Source of the DNA: Neoceratodus forsteri
Taxonomy: Eukaryota; Chordata; Ceratodontiformes; Ceratodontidae
Reading direction: 5' to 3'
Assembly: GCA_016271365.2 (NCBI GenBank)
Contig: CM057456.1
Coordinates: forward strand, 659,025,501 to 659,089,500
Length of the DNA stretch: 64,000 nt
Part shown: positions 46,121 through 56,583 of the stretch, in pieces
How positions within the stretch are numbered: position 1 is the stretch's first letter
Layout: each line of letters begins with the position of its first letter
Notes under the pieces: model-generated
The model's database searches: none
What the model was told of the DNA's origin: nothing
The model's input: only the letters and a program-made list of their open reading frames with translations
Made by a program: the position numbers and the translations under genes

Positions 46121-47110
46121 AGTTCCAGGCCTTGGGTCTTTCCGACGAGGTCCTCAGCGTCGTTAAGGCATCTCGTAAGGAGTCGACCAGAAAATGTTAT
46201 GCCTTTAAATGGAAGAGATTCTCCATTTGGTGTCAGGGCAAGGGGTTGGACTCTTCATTCTGCCCGTTGGTTAGCCTTTTGGACTTACCTGTGGTCCCTT
46301 TCTCAGCTAGGGCTTCGGATGACGACCCTTAAGGTGTACCTGGCAGCTGTCTCTGCTTACCGGGTGCATGCCAGCAAGCAGTCGGTGGCACAGGATAAGG
46401 TGGTCGGGCGCTTTTTCAAAGGCCTTGATCACATATCCCTCTGGTGTGAGAACCTCCACCTCCATGGGATCTACTGCTGGTATTGGCTAAGCTCATAGGC
46501 AGGCCATTGAACTGATGCACAGGTGTGACATCTCTCACCTGTTGTGGAAGACCACCTTCTTGGTGGCTACCACGTCAGCTAGAAGGATGGGAGAGCTCAG
46601 GCACTTTCCATCGAGTCTCCTTATCTGGTCTTCCACAGGGACAAGGTTGTCCTGCCCCCACCTGAAATTCTTTCTGAAGGTGGTGTGGGATTTCACCTTA
46701 ACCCAGTGTTCTTCCCCAATCACACTCGGGAGGCTGAATGGCTCCATACTTTGGACCTAGAAGAGCACTCGCTTATTACAAGAGGAGGCTGAAGTTCGGG
46801 GAGGTTCGCCAGCTGTTTGTCACCTACTCTGAAGCCCACCTGGCAGACCTGCAGCCAAGCGGATGATAGGCAGGTGGGTCACCTCCTGCATAGATCTCTG
46901 CTATAGGTTGGTGGGCATGGAGCCTCCCAGAGGGTAGGCTCATTCTACCGTCATACCGCTACATCGGTGGCTGCTTCCAGGGATGTCCCTATCCAGGAAA
47001 TCTGCAGGGCTGCTACCTGAAAGTCAGCTACCTTCATCACCACTACCACATCGACCTTGAGTCACGGGATGCTGGTTTGGGGCCTCAGTTCTCCAGTCAT
47101 TATTCCCTAA
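46080..47110 (+). pseudogene. DIRS-B tyrosine recombinase relic (B3)
   Basis: Opens in the frame 45700-46332 (LEFQALGLSDEVLSVVKASR, about 46118-46175; CYAFKWKRFSIWC). It shifts at about 46290 and again near 46440. Box I is seen as SARRMGELRHF (about 46576-46608). The HxxR region (about 46930-46960) and the Tyr region (about 47030-47055) are damaged by several small deletions. Inactive. Confidence 0.8.
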
Positions 47111-47162
47111 GTAAGGTGTGCGCCTTGCCTCCCTCCTCCGAAGAACTGCTAGAGTCTGCAGA

Positions 47163-47472
47163 CAGTGTGGATGAACAACATATGCATGTCCCTAGAAATA
47201 CAGGTTACTCACCTGTAACAGGAGTTCTAGGAATGGTATATGTTCATCCATATGACCCACCTGACCTCCCCGTCGACGCACAACCTGGCTTCCAGCGGGC
47301 TAGATCTGGCATCATGGGGCAGAGCCAAGAGTTTTACCACCTGGGTGGGTGGGAAGAGCCAGCTTGAAGACCTTCCTGCAAGATTTAAAGTGTCATGGAA
47401 CCTGCCAGACAGTGTGGATGAACAACATATACCATTCCTAGAACTCCTGTTACAGGTGAGTAACCTGTATTT
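47163..47472 (+). repeat. B3 internal complementary region and right inverted repeat
   Basis: GTGTGGATGAACAACATATG, CATGTCCCTAG and CAGGTTACTCACCTGTAACAG (47167-47222) form the internal region. The terminal repeat from about 47300 ends at GTAACCTGTATTT (47472). Confidence 0.88.
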
Positions 47473-49045
47473 CTTTACCTCCTGTGGATAAGAGAATGGA
47501 CAGGAGGTATATGCTATCAGGCTCAGGTGCAGAGTTCTTGTTCCAACACTGCAGCCATGTTGGGGTTGTGCAGGCTGCAGCCTGTGACAAGACTAATATA
47601 CCTTTATCTTCACACCCCCCAGATAAAGACTCCAGGAAGGTGGATGCTATGGCCAAAAAACGGTACTTAGCATCCTCCATGGGATTCAGACAGGCACATT
47701 ATATGGCCTACACATCCAGATACCAGAAGTCCAGATGGGATACTGTTCTGGAACTGGCTAAACAGTCTTCCCCCCAGCTAGCCAAGGAGCTGGAGGAGGT
47801 GGCTGCTGATGGGATTGAGGCATATAAGATCCAGTTTCATGCTGTTGTGGACTCAAATTATGTGTCATCATGAGTCATGGCTACATCTGTGTCTCTTCGG
47901 AGATTTGCTAGGCTCAGGTGTACTAGCCTCTCACAGGACACTCAGGCTAAGGCCATGGATTTCCCTGTGGTGGGTAATTCTCTGTTTTGGGAGCAGACAG
48001 AGAATTACATGAAAAAGATGGATGAATACAGGACTACCTACAGGAGTGCATAGGCCAGGAAAATGCAGGCAGCTCCTCAGAAGCAGCAGTTTAGGGGCAG
48101 GCTTTTTCACAGGCCTTTCTACTAGGCACAGGCCTCTTCTCCTTTTCCTCAGAGGGGGTTCTTCAGAGGGAGTGGCAGAAGGAGGATGAGCGGGGCTGAA
48201 TCCTCCTCCCAGTCTAAGGCTCCTGCCAAGCAGACACCCTGATGTGTCAGCCCAGGTCGGCTCCCTATTCCAGTAGGAGGTAGGCTGGTGTACTACTTCC
48301 AGGCATGGAAGTCTGTTACCTCAGACAAGTGGGTCCTGGAGGTAGTAACAGGGACTGGCCCTCAGCTTCAAAAATTTCCAAAACTGAGGTCAGGTCTTTT
48401 CCACCTGCAAACATCTCCGAAACCATTGCCCTAGAGGCAGAGGTTTCTTTTCTGCTATTTCAGAGCCATGAGAAAGACTCCAACTCACACAGGGTAAGGG
48501 TCTGTATTTCAGATGCTTCCTTAAAAAGGCAGAGGGTGGTGGCCAGTCCTACACCTGAGATACCTAAACAAGCACCTTGTCAAGCCAAGATTCAGAATGG
48601 TGACTCTGGGAGTAATTCTTCCTTCTCTGAGGCCAGGGGATTGGTTAGCCTCCCTGGATCTCAAGGATGCCTACTTTCACATTCCCATCAGGTGCTCCCA
48701 CAGAAATTACTTCAGGTTTGAATTGCCTTCAGGTCATTATCAGTTCAAGAGCAATGCCCTTGGACTAACATCAGTTCCAAGAGTGTTTACAAATGCCTAG
48801 CAGTAGTAGTGGCCTTTCTCAGGAGACAAAACATCTCCATTTTCCATACCTGGATGACTGGCTCATTGTGGGACAGTCTCCAGACCAAGAATCAAATCAG
48901 ACCTGCAAGTGACACAACAATTGCTCACTTCCTGAAGTTCCTTCTCAATCTACCAAAAGTCAGTTCTCGAACAAGTTCAGCTCCTGACCTTCATAGGAAT
49001 AGAGTTGGATACTGTCCAAACAAAGGCTTTTCTTCCTCTGGCAAG
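47473..49045 (+). pseudogene. DIRS-A gag C-terminal half and RT relic (A3)
   Basis: An open frame at 47484-47873 covers gag from DKRMDRRYMLSGSGAEF through YQKSRWDTVLELAKQ. It ends at a TGA in the SS-VMATS block. RT motifs in later frames: YLNKHLVKPRFRMVTLGVIL (about 48560-48615), SLDLKDAYFHIPI (about 48651-48690), NALGLTSVPRVFT in place of MPFGLTSAPRVFT (about 48753-48790), and the YLDD region shifted (about 48845-48865). A GACCAAGAATC insertion-type variant after the YLDD box is shared with A4. Confidence 0.82.
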
Positions 49046-49742
49046 AGCAAAGCTTTAGATTTGGAAGGAAGGAAGAATATGCGATGATGATGATGACGAT
49101 GGTGTGGAAAGGTCTGGATGAACCCATTGAACAGACATCTCCCAAGACAGGCCTTCTAATGTTTCAAACAACATGAAGTCTTGCTGTATTCTGACATATT
49201 CTGACATATTGCAGTGATGGCCAACACTTTGAACTGCCCGGAGATTAGAGTTCACTTTCCATGCCAGCCATGGGCAACTGAGCTTTCGAGCTCGAGTTGA
49301 GACTCTGTCTGTTGCTGTTTGAACTCAAGCCATCAGATTCTTTACTCCGCCTCACTGTACAGTCAAGCTCCGGAGATTTCTCCTTTGCTCAGTTCAAGTT
49401 TGTCCGGTTAAAAGTGCTGTTTTCTCAGTTTTCGACGAATTTAATCCGTTAACCTGTCGGTTCAGTCTCTGTCTGTGGTATCATTGAGTACTAGATAGGT
49501 TTATTTTCTTGTTCTTCTGTGTGGAACTTGTAAGCGTGGGATCAGTTTGGTTTGAACCCGATCAGGTTGTTCAAAAAAAGTTTATTCTTCTTTTAGAGTG
49601 TAGTAACAGGTCCTTGATCGGTTCTAAAAAAAACATATTTCATTAAGTTTTTTTTCCACGATCCATAACACGGTCAGGAACCGATAAGGGTATCTTGCCT
49701 GGCGGATTGCCAAAAAAAGGGTAAGTTTTGTTAGGACTGGCC

Positions 49743-51352
49743 ATGTCTGAGAAACCCAAAAGAAAAACCGGGCACACTGGGTTTCAACACTGTAGTGTGT
49801 GTGGGGAAGCCTTTGCAAGGCTAGATCCCCACACCACCTGTGTTATTATCTGAGGTTTGACCACCTCAATTCAGACTGCCAGATTTGCAAAATTTTCTTG
49901 CAGCTACCCTGGAAAAGAGAGTTGGTAGGCTCAGGAAAGGAGGCCAAGAAGTCCGCTGACCGGATGGCCAGCCGGTTCGGTTCAACCGAACCAGAAGAAG
50001 TGCCCTCTGACCAGAAGCAGCGGCTTCTTCGGGCAAAAGGAGAACCAACTCGAAGAGTCGGATTTCGGTTAAAAGAAACACAGGGATAAATCAGCGGTGC
50101 GGATCACAGATTCTTTCTCAATCGCAGATGAAATAGCCAAAGCGTGAGAAGTTGATCGATCGCTAACCCGGTTCCGACCCGAACCGGCACCATCGGAAGG
50201 GCTGGATTCGGTCAGTTCCCAGGTTCCAGATTATAATTTAGAAGATTTTTATGAATCGGAGGAGAAAAGGAGAGTATGAGGATAGTGATGGTGATTACGA
50301 AAGTCTGGATGTGCCTATTGACCGGACATCTCCCCAGACAGACCTTCAGGGGTTTCTCCTCCTAGGCTTTCTGAGTCCCCTTCCCATTTTATGTTCTACA
50401 AAAAGGTGGCTGAAACTCTTCAGCTTCCTATGGAAGAAGCTGTGGACGACCAGGAGGAGCCTGACTATGTTGAAATGCTGGATATCCCAGAGTCCAGGAG
50501 GCTGTCTGTTCCCCTTCATAAGTCCTTTGGGAAACAGACAATAAAAATTTTAAAGACTCCTAATTCTATACCTCCTGTGGACAAGAGAATGGACAGGAGG
50601 TATATATACTCTATCAGGCTCGAGATCGGAATTCCTTATCCAGCAATGCAGCCATGTTGAGGGTAGTGCAGGCTGCTGCCTGTGATAAAACAAAATATAC
50701 CCTTGGCCTCACACCCCAGATAAGGACTCCAGGAGGATTGATGCCATGGCAAGAAACAGTACATGGCAGCATCCTTGGGACTCAGGAAGGCTAATTATAT
50801 GGCCTATACAGCTGAATATCAGAAATCTAGATGGGACACTGTAATGGCTTTAGCTAAACAGGTCCCTAGCCAGCTTGCCAAGGAGGCTGGAGCAGGTGGC
50901 TGCGGATGTGAGGCATCAAGGTGCAATTCCATGCTGCAGTGGACTCCAATGATATTTCATCTAGAGTCATGGCTACATCTATGGCTCTTTGTAGGATGGC
51001 TTGGCTCAGATGTACTAGCCTGTCTCAGGATACCCAGACTAAGGCCATGGATTTTTTCCTGTTGTAGGTAATTCTCTGTTTGGGGAGCAAACAGAGAACT
51101 ACATGAAAGAAAATGGATGAATACAGGACCACCTATAGGAGTACTCAGGCGCAGAGGAAAGGCAAGCCACTCCCCAGGAGAAAGCATTCCAGGGGCAGGG
51201 GTAGAGCTTTTTCATAGGACTTTCTACCAAGCCCAGGCCCCTCTTCCCTGCATGCTCATAGGGGTTCTTCAGAGGGAGAGGCAGGCAGGGGTACAAGCAA
51301 GCCTGCTTCACCCCTCAGCCTAAGGCCCCTGCCAGACAGGCACCCTGATGGG
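49743..51352 (+). pseudogene. DIRS-A gag relic (A4)
   Basis: ATG 49743 (MSEKPKRKTGHTGFQHCSVC). The Cys/His motif is damaged by small deletions (CVYCLGF reads as CVII-GL, about 49835-49860). KVAETLQLPMEEAVDDQEEP (about 50404-50464), a MAASLGLRKANYMAYTAEYQ block (50763 onward) and a Gln/Arg-rich tail follow. At least five frame changes are needed. A GGGTAAGT lies about 22 bases before the ATG. Confidence 0.82.
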
Positions 51353-53063
51353 TTTGCCAGGGCAGATTCTCCACCACCTGTGAGGGGCAGGCTGGCTTAC
51401 TTTGTCAGGACTGGATGTCTTCAACATCAGACAAATGGGTTCTGGAAGTAGTAAGCCAGGGACTGGTTCTCAGCTTCAAAAATTTCTAAGATGAGGAGCA
51501 GATCGTTTCACTACCAAATCCTTCAGAGGCACTTGCCCTGGAGACAGAGCTCTCTTCCTCTTGGCTCTCTAAGGCCAGGGACTGGCTAGTTTCCCTGGAC
51601 CTCAGGATGCCTATTTCCATATTCTCATCAGAAGCTCCCACAAAGTACCTCAGGTTGAGGCTGCCCTCAGGCCATTTACCAATTCAGAGCAATGCCCTTG
51701 GCTAACTTCTGCTCAAAGGCGTTCACAAAATGCCTGGCAGTAGTGGTTGCCTTCCTAAGGAAAAAAGGATCTCCATTTTCCATACCTGGACGACTGGCTC
51801 ATAGTAGGCCAGTCTCCAGACCAAGAATCAAGTTACACCTACAGATTACTCAGCAACTGCTCACTTCTCTAGGTTTCCTTCTGAATCTCTCAAAGTCAGT
51901 TCTAGAGCCTGTGCAGCTCCTCACCTTCATAGGGGCAGAACTGGATACAGTAAACAGCCAGAGCCTTCCTTCCCTGGACAGGGCAAGGACCCTTATCTCA
52001 CTGGCCTCTTCATTTCACCCTCCAGGTGTCTCGACCAGCAAGGCATTTTCTGCAGCTCCTGGGACACATGGCTGCCTCTACAGCAGTGGTTCAGGGAGCA
52101 AGATTTCAAATGAGGGACATTCAGTTCCACTTGAGTGCCTTCTGTCTCAGAAAAAGGACCCTCTGACCAAACTAATACCAGTGATTCGAACCCTGATCCA
52201 GGCGTTACAGTGGTGGCAGGATCAGGACAATCTAAGACAGGGAGTTCCTTTTGTCACTCAGTGTTATTCTCTAATCCTTACTACAGATGCCTCCCTCTTG
52301 GGGTGGGGGGCCCACTTGGGGGGCCTGACCATCCAAGAGTTGTGGTCTCCTCAGGAATCTTTGCTTCACATCAGTCTATTAGAACTCAGAGCAGTGTTTC
52401 TAGCACTTCAAGCTTTTTCCAAGTCTGTTCAGAACAAAGTAGTTCAGATCAGGACAGACAATACCACCACAATGTGGTATATCAGCAAGCAAGGGGGCAC
52501 TCGGTCTACGGCCTTGTGCATAGAGGCAATGAAGTTGTGGTCTCTGGCCTATTCCCTGAACACCTCTCTTATAGCAGTACACCTCCCAGGCAAGGACAAT
52601 GTCCTGGCAGATGCTCTCGGCAGGATATCTCAGGGCCATCATGAATGGTCCCTGGATCCCCTGGTTTTGAAGGTGATCTTCTCCAGATGGGGCACCCCAC
52701 AGATAGTTCTTTTTGCAGCCCCAGACAATCACCAACTTCCTCTCTTTTGCTGCAAGCTCCCAGTGTTGGGCTCAGTCCCCCGGATGCCCTAGTTCTCAAT
52801 TGGGAAGGGAAGTTCCTGTAGGCTTCTCCCCCTTCCCTCTCCTGTTCAAGGTGCTAGTCAAAATCAGGTCTCAACCCTGCAAGGTGATTCTGATTGCTCC
52901 AGACAGGGCCAGACAGCCCTGGTACCCTCTCTTGTTGTCCTTAGCAGTCCATCTTCCCCTGTCTCTCCCTAGGAATTACAACCTGTTAACATGTGCTCAG
53001 GGGAGGGTTTGGTATCCGAATCTCAAATCTCTCAATCTCAAGGCCTGGCTCTTGAAGAGTTAG
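51353..53063 (+). pseudogene. DIRS-A RT/RNase H/methyltransferase-like, partly open (A4)
   Basis: The 5' RT part (51353-51690) is deleted and shifted: the ILDLRYLNKHLLKPKF block is missing. From 51692 a 366-codon frame is open to 52792. Two compensating single-base indels around the catalytic box (about 51770-51830) put YLDDWLI out of frame (it reads SIPGRLAH), so RT is inactive. RNase H is intact: TTDASLLGWGAHLG (about 52280-52320), ISLLELRAVFLAL and RTDNTTTMWYISKQGG, with DALG in place of DALS near 52612. The methyltransferase-like tail extends in another frame to 53063 (LLKS stop), overlapping the recombinase start. Confidence 0.85.
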
Positions 53064-54100
53064 AGTTTGCTGATTTGCACCTCTCTCAGGGTGTTCTGGA
53101 TATCTTAAAGGCTTCTCAGAAACCTTCCACCAGAAACACTTACAACTCCAAGTGGAAAAGATTTTCTATATGGTGCTCTGGGAAGCATATTTCTCCAGAG
53201 TCTGCTGGCCTGCCCACAGTCCTTGACTATATGGTTCATCTTAATAGTTTGGGACTCAGACCAGCTACACTAAGAGTTCATCTGGCAGCTGTCTCTGCCT
53301 TCCTCTCAGCAGGCAAGCACTCTTCCCTTTCAGCTCATCCTGTATTTTCAAAAATTTTCAAGGGTTTGCTTCATACCAATCCTCCCTTCAGGGACCCTGC
53401 CCCTGATTGGGACCTTAATGTTTGCATTGCTCAGCTTATGCAACCCCCTTTTGAGCCTTTGTCTTCAGCAGAGCTTAAGTACTTGACTTGGAAAACTGTT
53501 TTCTTGGTGGCCATCACTTCTGCCAGACACACAAGTGAGTTACAGACCTTGTCAGTGGAGCCTGATTTTATCTCTTTCCATAGAGATAAGGTGGTCCTCA
53601 GGACTAATAGGAAGTTTTTGCCTAAGGTGGTTTCAGATTTCCACCTTAACCAGTCTGTGTCTCTCCCTGTTTTCTTCACTGACCATTCCTCCTCTGGGAA
53701 GAGGAGGCTGCACAGTTTGGATGTGAAAGAGGCCCTTAGTTACTACATAGAGCACACCAAGGGTCACAGGTTTGACTCCCTCCAACTGTTCCTCACTTAT
53801 GGTGAGGTTGGTAAGGGAAAACCTGCCACTAAGAGATCTATTGCCAGGTGGATTGTCTCTTGCATTCAATTTTGCTACGAAAAACTAGGTAGGATCCCAC
53901 CCTCAGGCCTGAGGGCTCACTCTACCAGAGGTACAGCTGCTTCCCTGGCTGCTGCCAGGGATATTCCTATCTTAGAGATTTGTCAAGCAGCCACCTGGAA
54001 AACATTACACACTTTTACCAAGCATTACTCTCTGGCTATCCAGGCTAGGATTGATGCTCGGTTTGGCACAGCAGTGCTTCAGAGCCTATTTCCTAAGTAG
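52991..54100 (+). CDS. DIRS tyrosine recombinase, intact 369-codon frame (A4)
   Basis: Integrase of the element: it joins circular DIRS DNA to the target by tyrosine recombination rather than with an IN/DDE enzyme. ATG 52991 to TAG 54100; the frame may begin upstream or by overlap with pol (73 bases of overlap). Residues 45-125 form the N-terminal core-binding part (YNSKWKRFSIWC, VHLNSLGLRPATLRVHLAA). Catalytic residues are visible: box I Arg179 (SARHTSEL), His310-x-x-Arg313 (AHSTRGTA), Trp336 at the second His position and the nucleophile Tyr346 (KHYS). A Lys in FLPKVVSDF could be the beta-hairpin Lys. No internal stop or shift. It is the only intact recombinase frame in the window and could act in trans on other A termini. 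Confidence 0.9.
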   Translation: MCSGEGLVSESQISQSQGLALEELEFADLHLSQGVLDILKASQKPSTRNTYNSKWKRFSIWCSGKHISPESAGLPTVLDYMVHLNSLGLRPATLRVHLAAVSAFLSAGKHSSLSAHPVFSKIFKGLLHTNPPFRDPAPDWDLNVCIAQLMQPPFEPLSSAELKYLTWKTVFLVAITSARHTSELQTLSVEPDFISFHRDKVVLRTNRKFLPKVVSDFHLNQSVSLPVFFTDHSSSGKRRLHSLDVKEALSYYIEHTKGHRFDSLQLFLTYGEVGKGKPATKRSIARWIVSCIQFCYEKLGRIPPSGLRAHSTRGTAASLAAARDIPILEICQAATWKTLHTFTKHYSLAIQARIDARFGTAVLQSLFPK

Positions 54101-54139
54101 GTTCTGTCCCTCCTCCATGTAGGTACTGCTTGGTAGTCT

Positions 54140-54239
54140 GCAATATGTCAGAATACAGCAAGACTTCATGTTGTTTGAAGAAAAAATTACTCACCTTAGT
54201 AATGTTGTTTCTTCTAATGGAGTCTTGCTGTATTCTGAC
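54140..54239 (+). repeat. Internal complementary region of A4
   Basis: GTCAGAATACAGCAAGACTTCATGTTGTTTGAAG complements the left end. AAAAAATTACTCACC through GGAGTCTTGCTGTATTCTGAC complements the right end. Confidence 0.9.
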
Positions 54240-54696
54240 CTCCCCCCGTCTCCCCTCTCAGAACCTGGTTTTTGGGATGTGGGTGGGCAGTAACAGTGTT
54301 GGCACTCGAGAGGTGCCCCCACTCCTTTTCTCACCCCTTTAGTTTGGGTGTGTGGGTGTTGTGTTTTGTTTTATTTTTTGGATTTCCTGACTTGAGTCAT
54401 TGTTTTGGGACCAAAAAATCTTTTTATTATATTTAGTAGCCAGTTGGCTAGTGTAAGTTTACAGTTTCCACACAGGACACCCAGTGAGTATAGCTCGTAA
54501 AGATCTGACAGTTTGAGTTCAAACAGCAACAGACAGAGTCTCAACCGAGCTCGAGCTCAGCGTTCCATGCCTGGCATGGAAAGTTAACTCTGTCATCTCC
54601 GGGGCAGTTCAAAGGTTGGACATCACTGCAATATGTCAGAATGCAGCAAGACTCCATTAGAAGAAGCAACATTACTAAGGTAAGTAATTTTTTCTT

Positions 54697-56270
54697 CCCC
54701 TCCCAGGCTTTCTGAGTCCCCATTCCACTATTTGTTTTACAAAAAAGTGGCAGAGCCCCTCTGGCTCCCTCTGGTTGAAGCTTGCTTCTTCTTTCCGTTT
54801 TCTGGTGTCTCGACCAGCAAGACATTTTCTTCAGCTCCTGGGCCACATGGCAGCTTCCACTGCGGTGGTACAGGGAGCCAGATTTCAGATGAGGGACATT
54901 CAGTTCTATCTGAGGTCCTTTTGGTCTCAGAAAAAAGATCCTCTAACCAAATTGATTCCAGTGACTCAGACTCTGATCCAAGCTCTCCAGTGGTAGTTGG
55001 ATCCAGACAATCTCAGGCAAGGAGTCCCATTCATCAGTCAGACTCATTCAATGGTGCTAACGACAGATGGTTCTCTCCTGGGCTGGGGAGCTCACTTAGG
55101 TGCCCTCACAGCACAAGGTGTGTGGTCCCCTCAGGAGTCTCTACTTCATATCAATCTTCTGGAACTCAAGGCAGTATTCCTAGCTCTTCAAGATTTCTCA
55201 GACTCAGTAAAGAACAAGGTGGTTCAGGTCAGACAACACCACCACCATGTGGTACATCAACAAGCAGGGAGGCACTCGGTCTGTGGCCTTGTGCACAGAA
55301 GCCATGAAAATTTGGTCTGTGACTTATGCCCTGCAGGCATCTCTGGTAGCAATCCATCTACCAGGAAATGACAATGTGCTAGCAGATGCCCTAAGCAGGA
55401 TCTCTCAGGGCCATCATGAATGGTCCCTGGACCCCTTCATATTGAAAGTAATCTTCTCCAGGTGGGGCACTCCAGAGATGGACCTCTTTGCAGCCCCAGA
55501 CAATCATTAACTTCCTCTCTTCTGTTGCAGACCTCCAGTCATGGGCACAGTTCCCTGGATGCTCTGGTTCTGGATTGGGGGGGCAAATGCCTTTCCTCCT
55601 TTTTCCCCTGTTATTCAAGGTCCTGGTCAAGCTCAGGTCACAACCGTGCAAGGTGATCCTGATTGCACCAGCCTGGTCCAGACAGCCTTGGTATCCCCTG
55701 TTGATGTCCCTAGCAGTCCATCTTCCCCTGTCTCTTCCCAAGAGGCACAACCTGTTAACCTCCTCTCAGGAAAGAATCTGGTACCCCAGTCTTCAGTCTC
55801 TCAACCTCAAGGCTTGGCTCTTGAAGAGTTAGAGTACGTAAGTCTGCACCTGTCTCAGGGTTTTCTGGATATTCTTAAAGCCTCTCGAAAACCTGCCACC
55901 AGAAAAACTTATAATTCTAAATGGAAGAAATTCAGCATTTGGTGCTCCAGTAAGGATGTCTTACCAGGCACTGCTGATCTGGCTACTGTTCTGGATTATA
56001 TGGTTCATCTCGATGGTCTAGGTCTCAGGCCAGCCACTTGGAAAGTACATTTAGCAGCTATCTCTACATTTCTGTCAGTGGGGAAGGCTTCCTCCCTGGC
56101 ATCTCGTCCTGTTTTCTGTAACTTCTTTAAAGGTTTGCTTCATACCAACCCTCCTTTTAAGGACCCTACCCCTGCTTGGGATCTTAATGTTTGCATTGCT
56201 CGGCTTATGCAACCCCCCTTTTGAGTCATTGGTTTCTGCAGAACTTAAGTACTTGACTTGGAAAACTGTG
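54697..56270 (+). pseudogene. DIRS-A misplaced gag piece, RNase H, methyltransferase-like and recombinase start (A3, 3' half)
   Basis: 54697-54772 continues the gag interrupted by A4 (LSPHSTICFTKKW). At about 54773 it switches to LASSFRFLVSRPARHFLQLL, the RNase H lead-in. TDGSLLGWGAHLG (Ala to Gly, about 55058-55098), INLLELKAVFLAL, a 10-base loss in the RTDNTTT motif (reads RQHHHH) and YINKQGGTRSV follow. The recombinase frame 55541-56224 covers YNSKWKKFSIWCSSK to CIARLMQPPF and ends at TGA 56222. Confidence 0.82.
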
Positions 56271-56320
56271 ATCTTACTTTGAGAAACAGCCTGGCAGATA
56301 TGATAGCTACCAGGAAGTGC

Positions 56321-56583
56321 AGTTACGTAAGAACTTACTGTAACAGTAGATCTTCGAGAACAGCTCTTACTGCAGGTTACACCATTAGGACTGAAGCCGG
56401 CAGGCGCCAGGACCCAACGGAAATTTTCTAGCTAGCCGTATCCAGCGGGGACTGCCCCCCGACATCAGGCATCGTATAAAAGGGGGCGGACTCCGACAAT
56501 CCCCTCCATCGACTCGCCAGCATCGGCCTCACGGTCCCACTCTAGCGTACTATGACTAGAACGTTCAAAGTTTTACCTACTGA
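56321..56583 (+). promoter_or_regulatory. C2 left terminal repeat with TATA box
   Basis: The terminal repeat (matching C1 41500-41635 in inverted orientation) is followed by GTATAAAAGGGGGCGG. TATAAAA at 56475-56481 lies 109 bases upstream of the gag ATG, a canonical RNA polymerase II TATA position for a short leader. Confidence 0.65.

Larger units (their letters stand above)
41641..47472 (+). mobile_element. DIRS family B copy B3, near full length, decayed
   Basis: The left end (ATAGGGACGTGGATATG) starts five bases after C1 ends. The right end (CAGGTGAGTAACCTGTATTT) is at 47472. Order: gag 41880-44190, RT 44200-45200, RNase H and methyltransferase-like 45300-46120, recombinase 46080-47110, internal complementary region 47163-47255, right inverted repeat 47300-47472. 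Unlike B2 it keeps the recombinase region. The left terminal repeat has diverged strongly. The right flank enters family A gag (A3) directly. Confidence 0.9.
49164..54696 (+). mobile_element. DIRS family A copy A4, full length, with open recombinase
   Basis: Left end CAAACAACATGAAGTCTTGC at about 49164. Right end AAGGTAAGTAATTTTTTCTTC at 54696. Right inverted repeat 54496-54650, internal complementary region 54140-54239. The left flank ends CCTTCTAATGTTT and the right flank starts CCCCTCCCAGGCTTTC, which are adjacent in the gag of other A copies, so A4 sits inside A3. Order: gag 49743-51352, RT to about 51990, RNase H and methyltransferase-like to 53063, recombinase 52991-54100. Confidence 0.93.
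47473..56270 (+). mobile_element. DIRS family A copy A3, rearranged, split by A4
   Basis: A3 occupies 47473-49163 and 54697-56270. Its left end is not a terminus: it starts in mid-gag directly at the B3 right end. Order: gag C-terminal half and RT (47473-49045), a misplaced gag acidic segment (49046-49163 plus 54697-54772), then RNase H, methyltransferase-like and recombinase (54773-56270). The recombinase stops after the TWKTV equivalent near 56270, followed by about 50 unassigned bases and C2. No terminal repeats of its own remain. Confidence 0.85.

Noticed and set aside
52991..54100. Bacterial or phage integrase contamination
   Set aside because: The frame is colinear with decayed copies in A1, A2 and A3 and sits between DIRS pol and the DIRS internal complementary region.
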